From assembly GCA_964497975.1 (NCBI GenBank), contig CAZCFO010000001.1, positions 248,001 to 312,000 of the forward strand: a DNA stretch of 64,000 bases. The letters are read 5' to 3'. The notes under the pieces were generated by a model that did not search any database, was not told where the DNA came from, and saw only the letters and a program-made list of their open reading frames with translations. This DNA is from JABFSS01 sp964497975. GTDB lineage: Bacteria; Patescibacteriota; Gracilibacteria; Peribacterales; Peribacteraceae. The first letter of the stretch is position 1. Each line of letters starts with the position of its first letter. The translations under genes and the position numbers were made by a program. Of the stretch, positions 1 through 8,832 are shown one piece after another.

Positions 1-237
1 CTGATCTTCGGCAGCGTTCCCCTGCTCCCGTACTTCTTCCTCCAGGGCGGCGTAAACAACTTCCAGTATGCCATCGTCGGCACCGCGATTGCCCTGGCAC
101 TGGTGGGACTCACCCGCAGCATCGTGACACGCGAACGGATCTACCGCGGCGCCGTCGAAATCCTCCTCATCGGCGCAGTGACGGCGAGCATCGCGTATGG
201 GGTGGGGGTGGCGTTGAAGAATTTTGCGGGCGTATAA
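1..237 (+). CDS. CCC1/VIT1-family iron/manganese transporter, 3' end only
   Basis: The frame is open from the window edge and ends at TAA 235-237, so only about 78 C-terminal residues are visible. They show the tail of the VIT1/CCC1 membrane family: a hydrophobic segment with an LLPYFF motif, then a second hydrophobic stretch, a short basic loop (TRERIYRGA) and a last membrane helix beginning ILLIGAVTASIAYG. Family members move Fe(II) or Mn(II) across membranes. The start and metal-binding region lie outside the window, so substrate cannot be judged. A long hairpin follows directly and separates it from the convergent PAP2-like gene. Confidence 0.75.
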   Translation: MIFGSVPLLPYFFLQGGVNNFQYAIVGTAIALALVGLTRSIVTRERIYRGAVEILLIGAVTASIAYGVGVALKNFAGV

Positions 238-240
238 AAG

Positions 241-316
241 CAAACAAGGCAAACGAAGGAAACGATGAAAACGAGGATCCTCGTTTGCTTCGTTTGCGTC
301 GTTTGCCTCGCTTGTC
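241..316. repeat. Nonamer-array hairpin, locus A (GAGGATC core)
   Basis: The left arm repeats a 9-nt word of the AAACGAAGG type and the right arm repeats its complement (TCGTTTGCT, TCGTTTGCG, TCGTTTGCC). They meet at the palindrome CGAGGATCCTCG. The element lies between the convergent CCC1-like and PAP2-like genes and could act as a bidirectional terminator. Loci at 8833 and 43750 share the same word and core. Confidence 0.85.
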
Positions 317-318
317 TC

Positions 319-732
319 TCAGGTGCTCACGAAGATCCCCACCCAGGTGACTGTCGCCCCAAAGACGATCCCCCCGATCACTTCGATCATCGAATGCCCC
401 ACGCGCTCGGGCAGGTGGATCTTTTTCTGCAGCTTGTTGAGGATCTTGGCCTGCTCCCCGATCTCGCGCCGGGAATGCATCGCGTCGTACCAGACGATGC
501 CGGCGAACACGAAGGCGATGGCGAATTCCGTCGATTCCAGGCCCAGCTTGTGCCAGATGACGATAAGCAGTGACATCACGAACGCCGAGTGTGTGCTGGG
601 GAAGCCTCCCGGACGGAAGAACCCCTCGCTCCACTTCCCGGTCTGGATCCCCTCACTGACGATCTTCACGGTTTCGCAGAGAACGCCGACGACGAGGGGG
701 ATGAGAAAAGGATAGGTGCGAAGGATGGTCAT
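319..732 (-). CDS. Divergent PAP2 family protein (DUF212)
   Basis: A 137-residue membrane protein with four hydrophobic segments. It has the family signature GGFPSTHSAFV near residues 42-52, and a later YDAMHSRREIGEQA stretch typical of divergent PAP2 (DUF212) proteins, which resemble acid-phosphatase/haloperoxidase enzymes. A lipid-phosphate substrate is likely but not shown. Length is normal for the family. The ATG at 732 is preceded after only 6 nt by TACTCT, a -10-like hexamer, and by no Shine-Dalgarno site, so the mRNA may be leaderless. Confidence 0.85.
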   Translation of the reverse strand: MTILRTYPFLIPLVVGVLCETVKIVSEGIQTGKWSEGFFRPGGFPSTHSAFVMSLLIVIWHKLGLESTEFAIAFVFAGIVWYDAMHSRREIGEQAKILNKLQKKIHLPERVGHSMIEVIGGIVFGATVTWVGIFVST

Positions 733-778
733 GGTTGAAGAGTAGCGCAGGCAAAAAAACCTGTGGAGAAAAAACGCT

Positions 779-2254
779 TTACGCGGGATTCAGGGTGATG
801 CGGATCGCACCGATGAACGGAACGGTTTTCTCGAACGTATTGGCGCCCCCGCGGAAGAGCACGGCTGCCTCCGCCAGCGAACCGCTGACGGTTGCGATGC
901 TGACGCCATCGCGAAGGATGCCGGCGGTCATCGGAGCGGCTTTCGTGAACTGATCCGTGAGCTCCGTGAATCGCACGGACGGCACGGAGGTGGGCGAGCC
1001 GAAGATCGGACGGGACATGACGTTGCGCCGGTCGAGGTTGGCCACGGCGAAGGAATGCTGAACGCCCGAAATCGTCATGGAGGCATCCATGCGGAACCGG
1101 ACTCCGTCGCGATTTACGTAAATGGCATCGGGTCCCATGGTGATAGCCAGGCCCCGGACGTTTATTTCCCACCCAGGAGTGGTCAGCAAAGGACCTTCGG
1201 GGCGACTGATGAGAGTATCTGTGAGCTGTTTGGTCACTTCCTTGATGACTGTCTGCTTGTTGGTTTTTTCCTCGGTTTCCAGCTTCTTTGTCTTCACCTC
1301 GTCTTCCTGGATCTTTTTTTGCGTATCCGCGGGCAGAAGATTCTGCATTTCGACACGCAGAACGCCCAATGTCTTGAGGCGCTCCACCAATACAGGAGAG
1401 CGACGGTCTACAGGAATGTTCTCGATGAGCTTCACTTCGACCTGGATCTGTTTTATTGCTTCCTGCGCGAGAGGGATCGGATTGGGATTCACGAGCCGGT
1501 CGCGTGCCGCAGTGACGGAATTTTCCGTGAGAGACTGCTGAGTCTGCTGATTCTGCTCCATTGTCCTGACCTGTTCCTCCGTGAGTTTTGCGGGAGGCTG
1601 TGACGTGGGCGCCGACTGCGGCAGCATGTCCTGCATCCATTGCGGGAGCATGGAGCGGAACCGGCTCGTAAGACCTCCGCTGATTCTCTCGCCGATTCTG
1701 GCGATTCCATCACTCACGTTCTTGCGGAAGCTCTCCGGGAGCGCCTGATAGGCGGCGCTTGCTCCGACGGTGATGGCGATGCCCAATGCACTGCGCCAAA
1801 TCGCTGATCCAACTGTCCTGAGAGTCTGCAACGGGTTCGAAATGGCATCGACTGGATGCAGGAAAATATCGCGCAGCGAATACGCCGCGGTGCCGACGCC
1901 TGCGGTGACCGTGAGAGGATTATCCACGGCAAACTGGATCGAGCGGTCCAGAACGTTGCCCGCGGAACTGAAGACTTCCCCAACGGGCATGGTGCGGATG
2001 ACTTCCTCGCGGAGCTTCTGGAATTCCTCGCGGACGTCCGTCGCGATGCTCTGGTCGGCGATGTGCCTGTCGATGTTCTGGTAGAGCGTCTTGAAATGCT
2101 GGGCGATCTCCTTCCCCCCTCCCTCGCCTGCCTGCTTGCGCAGCGCCGCCACATTCTCGCGGAGCTTCTGCAGGCCTTCGACCGTGACCTTGGTGAGGTC
2201 CGGCGTGGTGTTGGCGAGATCCTGGAGGCCTTTCTGGATTTCGGGGGTGGGCAT
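779..2254 (-). CDS. Unrecognised membrane-anchored protein, paralogue of the upstream gene
   Basis: A 491-residue protein that I cannot assign. Residues 1-100 are charged and helical. Two moderately hydrophobic stretches follow at about 112-132 and 150-172. Next comes a Gln/Thr-rich, coiled-coil-like middle with many Lys/Glu (to about 350). The C-terminal domain (about 360-491) is predicted beta-rich and starts GWEINVRGLAITMGPDAIYV. This order matches the neighbouring 502-residue protein (helical head, HP(V)-flanked hydrophobic pair, linker, C-terminal domain with an equivalent FVR/YVNR strand), so the two look like diverged tandem duplicates. It is the last gene of a four-gene minus-strand operon; the gap to the previous gene is 15 nt. 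Confidence 0.75.
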   Translation of the reverse strand: MPTPEIQKGLQDLANTTPDLTKVTVEGLQKLRENVAALRKQAGEGGGKEIAQHFKTLYQNIDRHIADQSIATDVREEFQKLREEVIRTMPVGEVFSSAGNVLDRSIQFAVDNPLTVTAGVGTAAYSLRDIFLHPVDAISNPLQTLRTVGSAIWRSALGIAITVGASAAYQALPESFRKNVSDGIARIGERISGGLTSRFRSMLPQWMQDMLPQSAPTSQPPAKLTEEQVRTMEQNQQTQQSLTENSVTAARDRLVNPNPIPLAQEAIKQIQVEVKLIENIPVDRRSPVLVERLKTLGVLRVEMQNLLPADTQKKIQEDEVKTKKLETEEKTNKQTVIKEVTKQLTDTLISRPEGPLLTTPGWEINVRGLAITMGPDAIYVNRDGVRFRMDASMTISGVQHSFAVANLDRRNVMSRPIFGSPTSVPSVRFTELTDQFTKAAPMTAGILRDGVSIATVSGSLAEAAVLFRGGANTFEKTVPFIGAIRITLNPA

Positions 2255-2269
2255 GGAAGAGCGATGGAA

Positions 2270-3778
2270 TCAGGCAGGAACGGCAGATACGCGCACACTG
2301 ACTGCGCCTGCGAAGAAACTCGTCTGATAGGTACTCACGTTTTGCGTGATAAACGCACGAATGGCTGTATCCAGCGTATTCAAGGCCGTCGTGATATTTA
2401 TCTCCCTTTCTCCCGCCTGAAGAACATTCCCCCTGCGGACCAATTGACTGAAATCGCCAACTTCCTGCCACGAACCGGTTCCTAGTGCGCCTTCAAATAC
2501 CAATCGCTCTCGTGGCGCGCTCGGACTGCGACGGACAAACACCTGGTTTCCGTCGAGTTCAAACCGAATAAGACCAATGCGGAAGCGCGATGAGAATGGC
2601 GGCCGCTGAAGTTGGTTAAATACCGGACCGTCTCCAATTTGCTGCATTGCTTCCCGAACGCTTCTGAACAGCTGTCCGGGACCGTTGCTGGCTTCGATTT
2701 TCTGTTTCCGGGCCTGAGCGATCTTTTCGGGCGCCTGATTTTGCGCATCGTTCTTCGCCTGCGGTTCCGGAGGAGGAGTGGTCTTCTGCTGCTGTTCCTG
2801 ATTTTGCTTTTCGGTTTTCTGCCCGGGTTGCGGATTCGGTGTCCGCGGAGCTGCGTCCTGTTTTTGCGTCTGCTGGGGGACGGGATTGGGTGCCGGAGCG
2901 GGAGTGCCCACAATTCCCTGCATCTCCTTGCGAAAACCTTCGAGTGCTTCCATGCGCTGCTTCAGCGCCTTCTGACGCGCCTCAGGAAAGGCAGAGAGAT
3001 CGGCATACAGGGCTGTCTCCACGTTGATCTGCTGCAGCGCATTTTGAGCCGAGGTCTGATGTGTTGCACTTCCTTCGTTCTGATAAGTCAGCTCGATCGC
3101 GGCGGCGGTCTTCTTCATTTCCTCGGCCACCTGGGCCTCGCGCTTCTGCATGCGCTGCCGCTCTTCACTGCTCTTGATGTAGCCCTGGTACCACTCCTGA
3201 ATGGTGGGTCCTGCGAAATACGCCACGGTGCCCACAGCGCCCGCGGCTACGCCACTAAGCAGGAGTCCTCTCCAGAATGTACTCCATGCGCTCCTGGCAG
3301 CTTCGACAGCCCCATTGGCTGTCTGCACCGGGTGCCTCACTGCCCCCCAGAGCGAAGTGAGGATAGCCCCCCCTATCACTACGCCTCCGGCAATCAGGCC
3401 GGCCCGGACAACCCCGGGATTGTCTTCCGCGAATTTCTCCGTCACCTCGCGTCCATACCGAAGACTGTCGGTGACGTTGGTGATACTCGGCCGCAATTCG
3501 TTCTGCAGTTCCTGCAGCGCCACAACGAGTTCCTTGCGGTCCGCTGCGGGCATATCGACATCCTGCAGCGCCTCGATGAGTGCGATGCGGGTGTTCATGG
3601 TGACGCGCAGGCGCGAAAGATCGCGCTCCTGATCGGGCGTCAGATGCGGCCGGATCGCCGTGAGACCTTCCTTTAATGTCCGGATCTGCGACGCATTCAG
3701 CGCGAGGATCCGTGCGCGGTCCCCGCTCGTGAGAGCCTCGATGGTCGGGAGTACCTGCGCTGTGAGTTCGACGGTCAT
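2270..3778 (-). CDS. Unrecognised membrane-anchored protein with Pro/Gln-rich linker
   Basis: A 502-residue protein of unknown function. Residues 1-120 are helical. Hydrophobic segments lie at about 122-143 (Gly/Ile-rich) and 168-190. A charged helical region (200-290) precedes a low-complexity linker rich in Pro, Gln, Lys and Asn (about 292-355). The C-terminal domain (about 390-502) starts SRFRIGLIRFELDGNQVFVRR. Its layout matches the gene downstream, suggesting duplication. A linker and globular domain held by two membrane segments would fit an envelope or surface-assembly role, but nothing here proves that. The previous gene ends 19 nt upstream. Confidence 0.75.
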   Translation of the reverse strand: MTVELTAQVLPTIEALTSGDRARILALNASQIRTLKEGLTAIRPHLTPDQERDLSRLRVTMNTRIALIEALQDVDMPAADRKELVVALQELQNELRPSITNVTDSLRYGREVTEKFAEDNPGVVRAGLIAGGVVIGGAILTSLWGAVRHPVQTANGAVEAARSAWSTFWRGLLLSGVAAGAVGTVAYFAGPTIQEWYQGYIKSSEERQRMQKREAQVAEEMKKTAAAIELTYQNEGSATHQTSAQNALQQINVETALYADLSAFPEARQKALKQRMEALEGFRKEMQGIVGTPAPAPNPVPQQTQKQDAAPRTPNPQPGQKTEKQNQEQQQKTTPPPEPQAKNDAQNQAPEKIAQARKQKIEASNGPGQLFRSVREAMQQIGDGPVFNQLQRPPFSSRFRIGLIRFELDGNQVFVRRSPSAPRERLVFEGALGTGSWQEVGDFSQLVRRGNVLQAGEREINITTALNTLDTAIRAFITQNVSTYQTSFFAGAVSVRVSAVPA

Positions 3779-3797
3779 GGGTGCAATAAAGGAGAGA

Positions 3798-5495
3798 TCA
3801 GGCGGCGAGGCGTGCCTCGTTATTGGCGGTCACGATGATGCGGGCGAGACGGGGGTTAGCCGCACGGCCGGAGTCGACCAGCTTCACGAGCGTTTCGAGC
3901 TTCACCGTCTTCTCGGCGCCGTTGCCGCGCTTCACGACGACATCAATGTCGCCGGTACTGGTGGACGGAGCGGCGGGAGCGCGGAGAACCATGCTGTCGG
4001 CTTCCTGGTTGGCACCATCCGCTATCGCAAAGGTGAGGAAGTGCGTGTCGGTGGCGCCCACCTTCATGCGGCAAGCGGCGTTGAGGCGGTTGAACGCGAC
4101 TTCCTGCGTGCCGTGCATGACCGTGAGCGGGTTCTGCACATCGAGCGTGCCGGACACCGGGAAGTTCAGTCCGCCGATCTGGCGGGGCTGGTTCGCGCCC
4201 TTATCGGTCTTTTCTTTGTTCTCTACCTGCTGCTTCTGTGCAGCATTGATGAATTTCAGATATTTCGCAGCGCTCTCCGGAGAGCTCGCCTGCGCGATGG
4301 TGGGAGCGGGGGGAATGGAACCGAAAAGGCTCTCCCTGCGCGCGGTCACACCGACTTCGCGCCAGGAATCGTACAGTTCGTTCCAGCGGTTTCTGACCTC
4401 CGTGGGATTCGGCTGCATGATGAGCGTTTCCATCTGTTCGAGGGGCAGGGCCAGTCTCTCGGAGAGACCGGGAATCGCGCCGCCCGTGCGGCGCATGGTC
4501 GCAACGTACGCGCGCTCCAGTTCTATGCGGTACCGGCCGCTGCGGCCGCGTTCGATCATGTCGGCGGAACCACTGGTGAAGCGCGACGTCGCCAGGAAGT
4601 CGTTGATGAATCCGCGGAGCGCTCCGAAGAGAATTTCGATCACTTTGTCCTGCGGAACGTTGATGCCGCGCTCGCGCAGACCCTCGAGCAGACCCTGCAC
4701 GCCCTTGCTTTCGACGATGCTGGTGGTGAGTTTGAGAATGCCCTCATCCCCTGTGTAGAACTCAAAGCCGCTTTCGAGCGAGGTGATCTTGCTGAGCACC
4801 TCGAGCAGCTGCTTGCGGGGACCCTCCAGCTCCGGGCGGGTGAGGATTTCCGGGAGACGCGTGCCGAGATCGGGAACGCCGATCTGATCACCAAGCTGCT
4901 TGAGCGATTCCTGGTCGATGTTCGCGAGGAGCCGCTGCATCACCTGCTGTTCGCGCTCGATCTGCTGCTTGAGCTTCTCGGTGCTCTCCTTGCGCTTCTT
5001 CATCGCCTCCGTGGTTTCGACTTCTTTCTTGAGCGCCTGGAGGTCGACGCGCAGCTTCTTGAGCTTGGAGTCATTCTCGATTTTCACTTTCGTTTCCGGA
5101 GCGGCAATCGGCGCAATGGTCGCGGCCAGCACCCCGATCTGCTTCTGCGCTCCGGGAGTCAGGACCACCGTCTGTTCCGTTCCTGCTGCGAACATCTGTG
5201 CAAGTTCAGGATTGTCGGCTGTCTGTTTTACAAGATCTTGGAGCCGCTTGGTTACGAGCGGATTTGCGGATTTGCGCGTTGTTTCCACCGCTGTGCGAAG
5301 CGCCTGGACGTTCACCCGGCCATCGGCGGGGAGCGGCGTCTGGGCAATAGCGGTCAACTCTTTGTGGATCGGCGCCATCGCCTGATCCGCCTGCCGCTCG
5401 GGCGACGTCTGCTGCGTCTCAGGTCCGTCGACAAAGCACAGCCGCGCTTCGGCAAAGTGCGAACGGTCGGCGCGGCGGAGGTGCAGGAGATCCAT
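3798..5495 (-). CDS. Unrecognised large coiled-coil protein
   Basis: A 565-residue protein without a recognised family. It is mostly helical, and a strong coiled-coil candidate at about residues 135-195 is rich in Lys, Glu and Gln. It has no clear signal peptide or membrane segment. The last ~120 residues look more beta-rich and may correspond to the C-terminal domains of the two genes downstream. The start used is ATG 5495. A second in-frame Met at residue 40 (MAPIHKELTA) is also possible because the first 39 residues look atypical. It is the second gene of the operon and begins 24 nt after the 71-residue gene. Confidence 0.7.
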   Translation of the reverse strand: MDLLHLRRADRSHFAEARLCFVDGPETQQTSPERQADQAMAPIHKELTAIAQTPLPADGRVNVQALRTAVETTRKSANPLVTKRLQDLVKQTADNPELAQMFAAGTEQTVVLTPGAQKQIGVLAATIAPIAAPETKVKIENDSKLKKLRVDLQALKKEVETTEAMKKRKESTEKLKQQIEREQQVMQRLLANIDQESLKQLGDQIGVPDLGTRLPEILTRPELEGPRKQLLEVLSKITSLESGFEFYTGDEGILKLTTSIVESKGVQGLLEGLRERGINVPQDKVIEILFGALRGFINDFLATSRFTSGSADMIERGRSGRYRIELERAYVATMRRTGGAIPGLSERLALPLEQMETLIMQPNPTEVRNRWNELYDSWREVGVTARRESLFGSIPPAPTIAQASSPESAAKYLKFINAAQKQQVENKEKTDKGANQPRQIGGLNFPVSGTLDVQNPLTVMHGTQEVAFNRLNAACRMKVGATDTHFLTFAIADGANQEADSMVLRAPAAPSTSTGDIDVVVKRGNGAEKTVKLETLVKLVDSGRAANPRLARIIVTANNEARLAA

Positions 5496-5519
5496 AACGG
5501 GTGTGGGTATGGGTGTGAA

Positions 5520-5735
5520 TTACGCGGCGAGAGGGGCTTTGGACTGTTTGACGGCGGCGAAGTAATTTTGAACGCTCTGTTGGAGGGGAATCTGTTCCGC
5601 GGCGACCAGGATCTGCTCGAGCTTCGCGAGTTGTTCGGGCTTCATGGACGGAGAGGCCGAGAGCCAGTACGCGCGCTCCTCTGTGGTGAGAAGCGTGCTC
5701 CGCCGGATGAGGTCGGTCAGCTGGGGAAGATCCAT
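5520..5735 (-). CDS. Small unrecognised protein, first gene of a four-gene operon
   Basis: A 71-residue helical protein, soluble by appearance and rich in Leu, Gln and Ala, with no recognised motif. It leads the operon that continues to 779. A candidate promoter lies upstream: TAGAAT on the minus strand at 5767-5762, about 26 nt before the ATG. The coding frame has the same GC-rich codon use as its neighbours. Function is unknown; its position suggests a small partner of the larger proteins. Confidence 0.6.
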   Translation of the reverse strand: MDLPQLTDLIRRSTLLTTEERAYWLSASPSMKPEQLAKLEQILVAAEQIPLQQSVQNYFAAVKQSKAPLAA

Positions 5736-5930
5736 GTCGGTGTTTGTGTGTAAATCCTTCTATTCTAGCACAAAAATGGCATTTCCTGAAGGATCTGGAA
5801 TATCATCAGGACATAAAATGTTATCCGTGTCTTGGAGGATCGCACCGGCCTCGGTGAAGCAAAAATCCCGCATTTGCTGTTCATTTTTCCCGAGGGGGAT
5901 ATGATTAATTGATCTTTCCCCTTTTCCTCC

Positions 5931-6293
5931 ATGAACATCCAACACTTCGAGAAAGGGCTGTCGTATTCGGAGCGGGATCTGCTGATTGTGACCCGCCGCC
6001 TGGGAAAACTCGCGACCTATTGCAAGAAAGTCAAAGACGAGGATTCCTCGATCCGCGTGGAAGCCGAGCGGCGGCCAACGAAGAAAAACCGGGACCAGGT
6101 GAAAGTGGCGCTCACCGTGGAATTGCCGAAGGAGGTGTTCCGCGCCGAGTCGCGCCGCAACCGCGTGGTCGAAGCGCTCGACCGCGCTGTGGAGAAGATC
6201 ACGCCCCAGCTCACGCGGTACAAGGAGGAGCGGACGGGCAGGCAGCGCGCGCGGCAGGCGGTTCGCAGGAAGCGGGAGGCAGTGGCTGCCTGA
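5931..6293 (+). CDS. hpf: Ribosome hibernation promoting factor / RaiA family
   Basis: A 120-residue protein with the fold pattern of the HPF/YfiA (sigma-54 modulation, S30AE) family: MNIQ-start beta strand, a helix with the RRLGKLATYCKK motif, a beta strand with alternating charges, then a second helix FRAESRRNRVVEALDRAVEKI. Members bind the 30S decoding centre and inactivate ribosomes under stress. It is the short form, without the C-terminal dimerisation domain of long HPF. The C-terminus is very basic (RRKREAVAA). It is transcribed divergently from the 5735 operon and ends at a hairpin shared with convergent rplY. Confidence 0.85.
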   Translation: MNIQHFEKGLSYSERDLLIVTRRLGKLATYCKKVKDEDSSIRVEAERRPTKKNRDQVKVALTVELPKEVFRAESRRNRVVEALDRAVEKITPQLTRYKEERTGRQRARQAVRRKREAVAA

Positions 6294-6296
6294 CGA

Positions 6297-6371
6297 GGGC
6301 ACAGACGGCACAAAAGGCACAGAAGAAAAAGAGGATCGTCTCCCCTGTCCCATCTGTGCCCTCTGCTTCTT
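6297..6371. repeat. Nonamer-array hairpin, locus B
   Basis: Between the convergent hpf and rplY genes the left arm repeats GGCACAGAC, GGCACAAAA and GGCACAGAA. The right arm carries TGTCCCATC and TGTGCCCTC, with AGAGGATCGTCTCC at the centre. The 9-nt period and GGATC core match loci A, D and E although the repeated word is different. It may serve as a shared terminator. Confidence 0.75.
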
Positions 6372-6378
6372 CTGAAAC

Positions 6379-7095
6379 CTACTTCTTGGCCGCCTTCTCC
6401 TTCGCAGCCTTCTCCTTGGAGGCGGCTTCCGCGCCCGCGGCCGGAGCAGCACCCTCCGCACCCGGAGCGGCAGCAGCACCCTCCGCACCCGGAGCGGCAG
6501 CAGCGGCATCCGTGGCAGCCGTGGCCACCGGCGTGACTTCCTCGACAGCGCGCGGCTCCTGGATCGTCGCAAGGACCGTGTCCACGCCATCCTGGACCTT
6601 CACACCTTTCGGGACCTGAAGATCCTTCACCGACACGGAAGCATGGAAGGCCTCGAGACCGCTCACGCTCACAACAAGGCTGCGCGGCAGATCGGCCGGA
6701 AGACAGCGGACTTTGACGTGGTCATGAGAAATAACAAGGATGCCTCCGAGAGTCTTGATCGCCGGAGCCTCGCCCTCGAAACGGACAGGCACCACCGTCT
6801 CAATCTCCTTCTTCATGTCGACCGCGTAAAAATCGACGTGGATCTCGCGATCCGAGACCGGATCGAAGTCGACGCTCTTGAAGAGCACGGGGATCTTCTT
6901 TCCCGCCACGTCGAGTTCGACGAGCGTGCTCTCCCCTGCCTTGCGGAACGCGTTGTGGAGTTCCTGCTCCGCGCACTGCACCGTCATCTGGACTTCGTGT
7001 CCGTACACGTTGCACGGCACCTGGCCGCCCCGGCGCAGCTGCTTGGGCTTTGCCTTGAGATCGCGGGCCGCTGCTTTGAGGGAAACCATATCCAT
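6379..7095 (-). CDS. rplY: 50S ribosomal protein L25 (Ctc form)
   Basis: A 238-residue protein with the L25/TL5/Ctc order. The N-terminal domain binds 5S rRNA (residues 1-95; LKAAARDLKAKPKQLRRGGQ, VPCNVYGH, FKSVDFDPV). The Ctc beta domain follows to about residue 185 (VPVRFEGEAPAIKTLGGIL). The tail (190-238) is Ala/Gly/Glu-rich with a duplicated AAPGAEGAA block and a KEKAAKEKAAKK end. The start at 7095 was chosen because TAATCT sits 10 nt before it; ATG 7089 is an alternative. The tail's DNA is a short tandem repeat, and low-complexity tails are common in this family. Confidence 0.92.
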   Translation of the reverse strand: MDMVSLKAAARDLKAKPKQLRRGGQVPCNVYGHEVQMTVQCAEQELHNAFRKAGESTLVELDVAGKKIPVLFKSVDFDPVSDREIHVDFYAVDMKKEIETVVPVRFEGEAPAIKTLGGILVISHDHVKVRCLPADLPRSLVVSVSGLEAFHASVSVKDLQVPKGVKVQDGVDTVLATIQEPRAVEEVTPVATAATDAAAAAPGAEGAAAAPGAEGAAPAAGAEAASKEKAAKEKAAKK

Positions 7096-7147
7096 GAGGC
7101 GTCGAAGATTACGCGAAGACCGGGTGCCAGTCAAAGGCAGTTCGGAC

Positions 7148-7237
7148 CGAAGAAACCAACGAAACCAACGATTCCAAAGAAACCAAGGATCGTCGGTTTC
7201 GTAGGTTTCCTTGGTTTCTTTGGTTTCTTTGGTTTCC
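7148..7237. repeat. Nonamer-array hairpin, locus C
   Basis: Upstream of rplY, and touching the stop codon of the glycosyltransferase gene. Left arm words: GAAGAAACC, AACGAAACC, AACGATTCC, AAAGAAACC. Right arm words: GGTTTCGTA, GGTTTCCTT, GGTTTCTTT (twice). The centre is AAGGATCGTCGG. It has the same 9-nt period and GGATC core as the other loci with a different word, between two genes on the same strand. Confidence 0.8.
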
Positions 7238-8037
7238 TACACACGCCTCCACTTCCAAAAGTACTTCACCGCGCTCACAAGATGGATCCTCGCCGTCTTC
7301 TTGGTGAAGAGCGCCATCACTCCCCCCTCGCTCAGGCGGTGCTTGCGGTCCCGGGCGCGGACCTCCGGGAAATACACGACGCGCTTGCCGAGCCGCGCGC
7401 AGCGCCGGCAGAGGTCGGTGTCCTCGAAGAAGAGGAAGAACCGCGGGTCGAACCCGCCCATCGAACGGTAGAAATCGCGGCGCATGAGGAAGCAGGCCCC
7501 CGCGATCCAGTCGACGTCCCGCGTGGCCGACGCGTTCTGGTCGTGCTGCAGGTAGCGCTTCATCCGGCCGGGGAACAGGCGCCGGAGAAACGGCACGCGC
7601 TTGATGACGATGTCGGCGGCGGTGGGGAACGTCCGGTACGAGTCGCGGATCGTGCCGTCCTCGTGCACCAGCTGCGGACCCAGGATGCCGATGGAGGGAT
7701 CGCTCTCCATTTTTTTCATCAGCAGTTCCAGGCCGCCCGGTTCCAGTTCGTTGTCCGGATTGATGATGAGGATGTTCTCCCCGCGCGCGTGCTCCACGCC
7801 GATGTTGTTGCCCTTTCCGTAGCCCAGATTTTCCCGGGTCTCGATGATCCTGATCCGGGGATTGCCCCGTGAGCGGTTGCGGAGGTAGCCGATGGAATCA
7901 TCGTCGGAGTGGTTGTCGACGATGAGGATCTCCAGCCGGTCCCCGACGGTCTGGCGGAGCAGCGACAGGGCGCACGTCCACGCGTCGCGTCCGGTGCGGT
8001 AGTTGAGAATGACGGCGGAGACGAGTGGAGCGGTCAT
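7237..8037 (-). CDS. Family 2 glycosyltransferase
   Basis: A 266-residue GT-A glycosyltransferase of the rhamnosyl/dTDP-sugar transferase type (GT2). Visible marks: N-terminal VSAVILNYRTG, the nucleotide-binding IVDNHSDDDS, the metal-binding INPDNELEPGG, the acceptor-side GACFLMRRDFYRSMGGFDPRFF and the FFEDTDLCRR motif near the end. No membrane anchor is clear. The ATG at 8037 overlaps the stop of uppP (ATGA), so the two are translationally coupled. This supports a role in making a lipid-linked cell-surface glycan; the sugar is not predictable. Confidence 0.88.
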   Translation of the reverse strand: MTAPLVSAVILNYRTGRDAWTCALSLLRQTVGDRLEILIVDNHSDDDSIGYLRNRSRGNPRIRIIETRENLGYGKGNNIGVEHARGENILIINPDNELEPGGLELLMKKMESDPSIGILGPQLVHEDGTIRDSYRTFPTAADIVIKRVPFLRRLFPGRMKRYLQHDQNASATRDVDWIAGACFLMRRDFYRSMGGFDPRFFLFFEDTDLCRRCARLGKRVVYFPEVRARDRKHRLSEGGVMALFTKKTARIHLVSAVKYFWKWRRV

Positions 8038-8804
8038 CGCAGGAAGAACATCCAGAAAAGGGCGGCGAGAGCGATGCGGTACATCCCGAACACCGCGAAC
8101 GAGTGCGTCTTCACGTACGACAGGAACCACCGGACCGCCATGAGCGACACGAAGAAGGAGAGGACGACACCGACCGCGATCGACTGGATGTCCGCGGCGG
8201 TGAAAGACGATGCCGACTTGACGAGATCCAGGCCCGTCGCCGCGGCCATGGTGGGGATCGCGAGGAGAAAGGAGAACTCCACGATGGCGTCGCGCCGGAT
8301 GCCCAGCAATTCGCCTCCGATGATCGTCGCGGCCGACCGCGAGACGCCCGGAATGATCGCCACCGACTGGCAGACGCCGACGACCGCCGCCTGCGTGAAT
8401 GACATACGTTCGATATCGGCTCCGGAAGAGGAGTCCGGACGGAGGATTTCGAAGATGAGCAGCACCGCGCCGCCAAGCAGGAGCGACCAGAGCACGACGA
8501 CGACGTTGCCGAGCAGCAGTTCTTTGACGATGCCGTGCACCAGGAATCCGATCACCGCGGTGGGCAGGAACGCCGTGAACACCAGGAGCATCGTCCTTCG
8601 GTCACGGAGGAGCCGCCGGGCGTACAGGACGACCACGGCAAGAATCGCGCCGGACTGGATGGCGATCTCGAAGCTCTTCTGCATCTCCGTCGCGGGCAGC
8701 CCCAGCAGGTGCGACGTGAGGATCAGGTGGCCCGTGGAGGAGACGGGAAGGAATTCCGTGAGGCCTTCGACGAGCGACAGGATGGCGGTCTGAAAAAATG
8801 TCAT
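8034..8804 (-). CDS. uppP: Undecaprenyl-diphosphatase
   Basis: A 256-residue polytopic membrane protein of the BacA/UppP family, which removes one phosphate from undecaprenyl diphosphate to recycle the carrier lipid of peptidoglycan and surface glycans. Both catalytic signatures are present: EGLTEFLPVSSTGHL at residues 13-27 and PGVSRSAATIIGGELLG in the middle. Length and hydrophobic pattern are normal. TAAACT lies 9 nt before the ATG at 8804, a probable leaderless promoter. It is coupled to the downstream glycosyltransferase. Confidence 0.95.
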   Translation of the reverse strand: MTFFQTAILSLVEGLTEFLPVSSTGHLILTSHLLGLPATEMQKSFEIAIQSGAILAVVVLYARRLLRDRRTMLLVFTAFLPTAVIGFLVHGIVKELLLGNVVVVLWSLLLGGAVLLIFEILRPDSSSGADIERMSFTQAAVVGVCQSVAIIPGVSRSAATIIGGELLGIRRDAIVEFSFLLAIPTMAAATGLDLVKSASSFTAADIQSIAVGVVLSFFVSLMAVRWFLSYVKTHSFAVFGMYRIALAALFWMFFLR

Positions 8805-8832
8805 GACGTCGGCAGTTTACCTCTTTCCGGAG

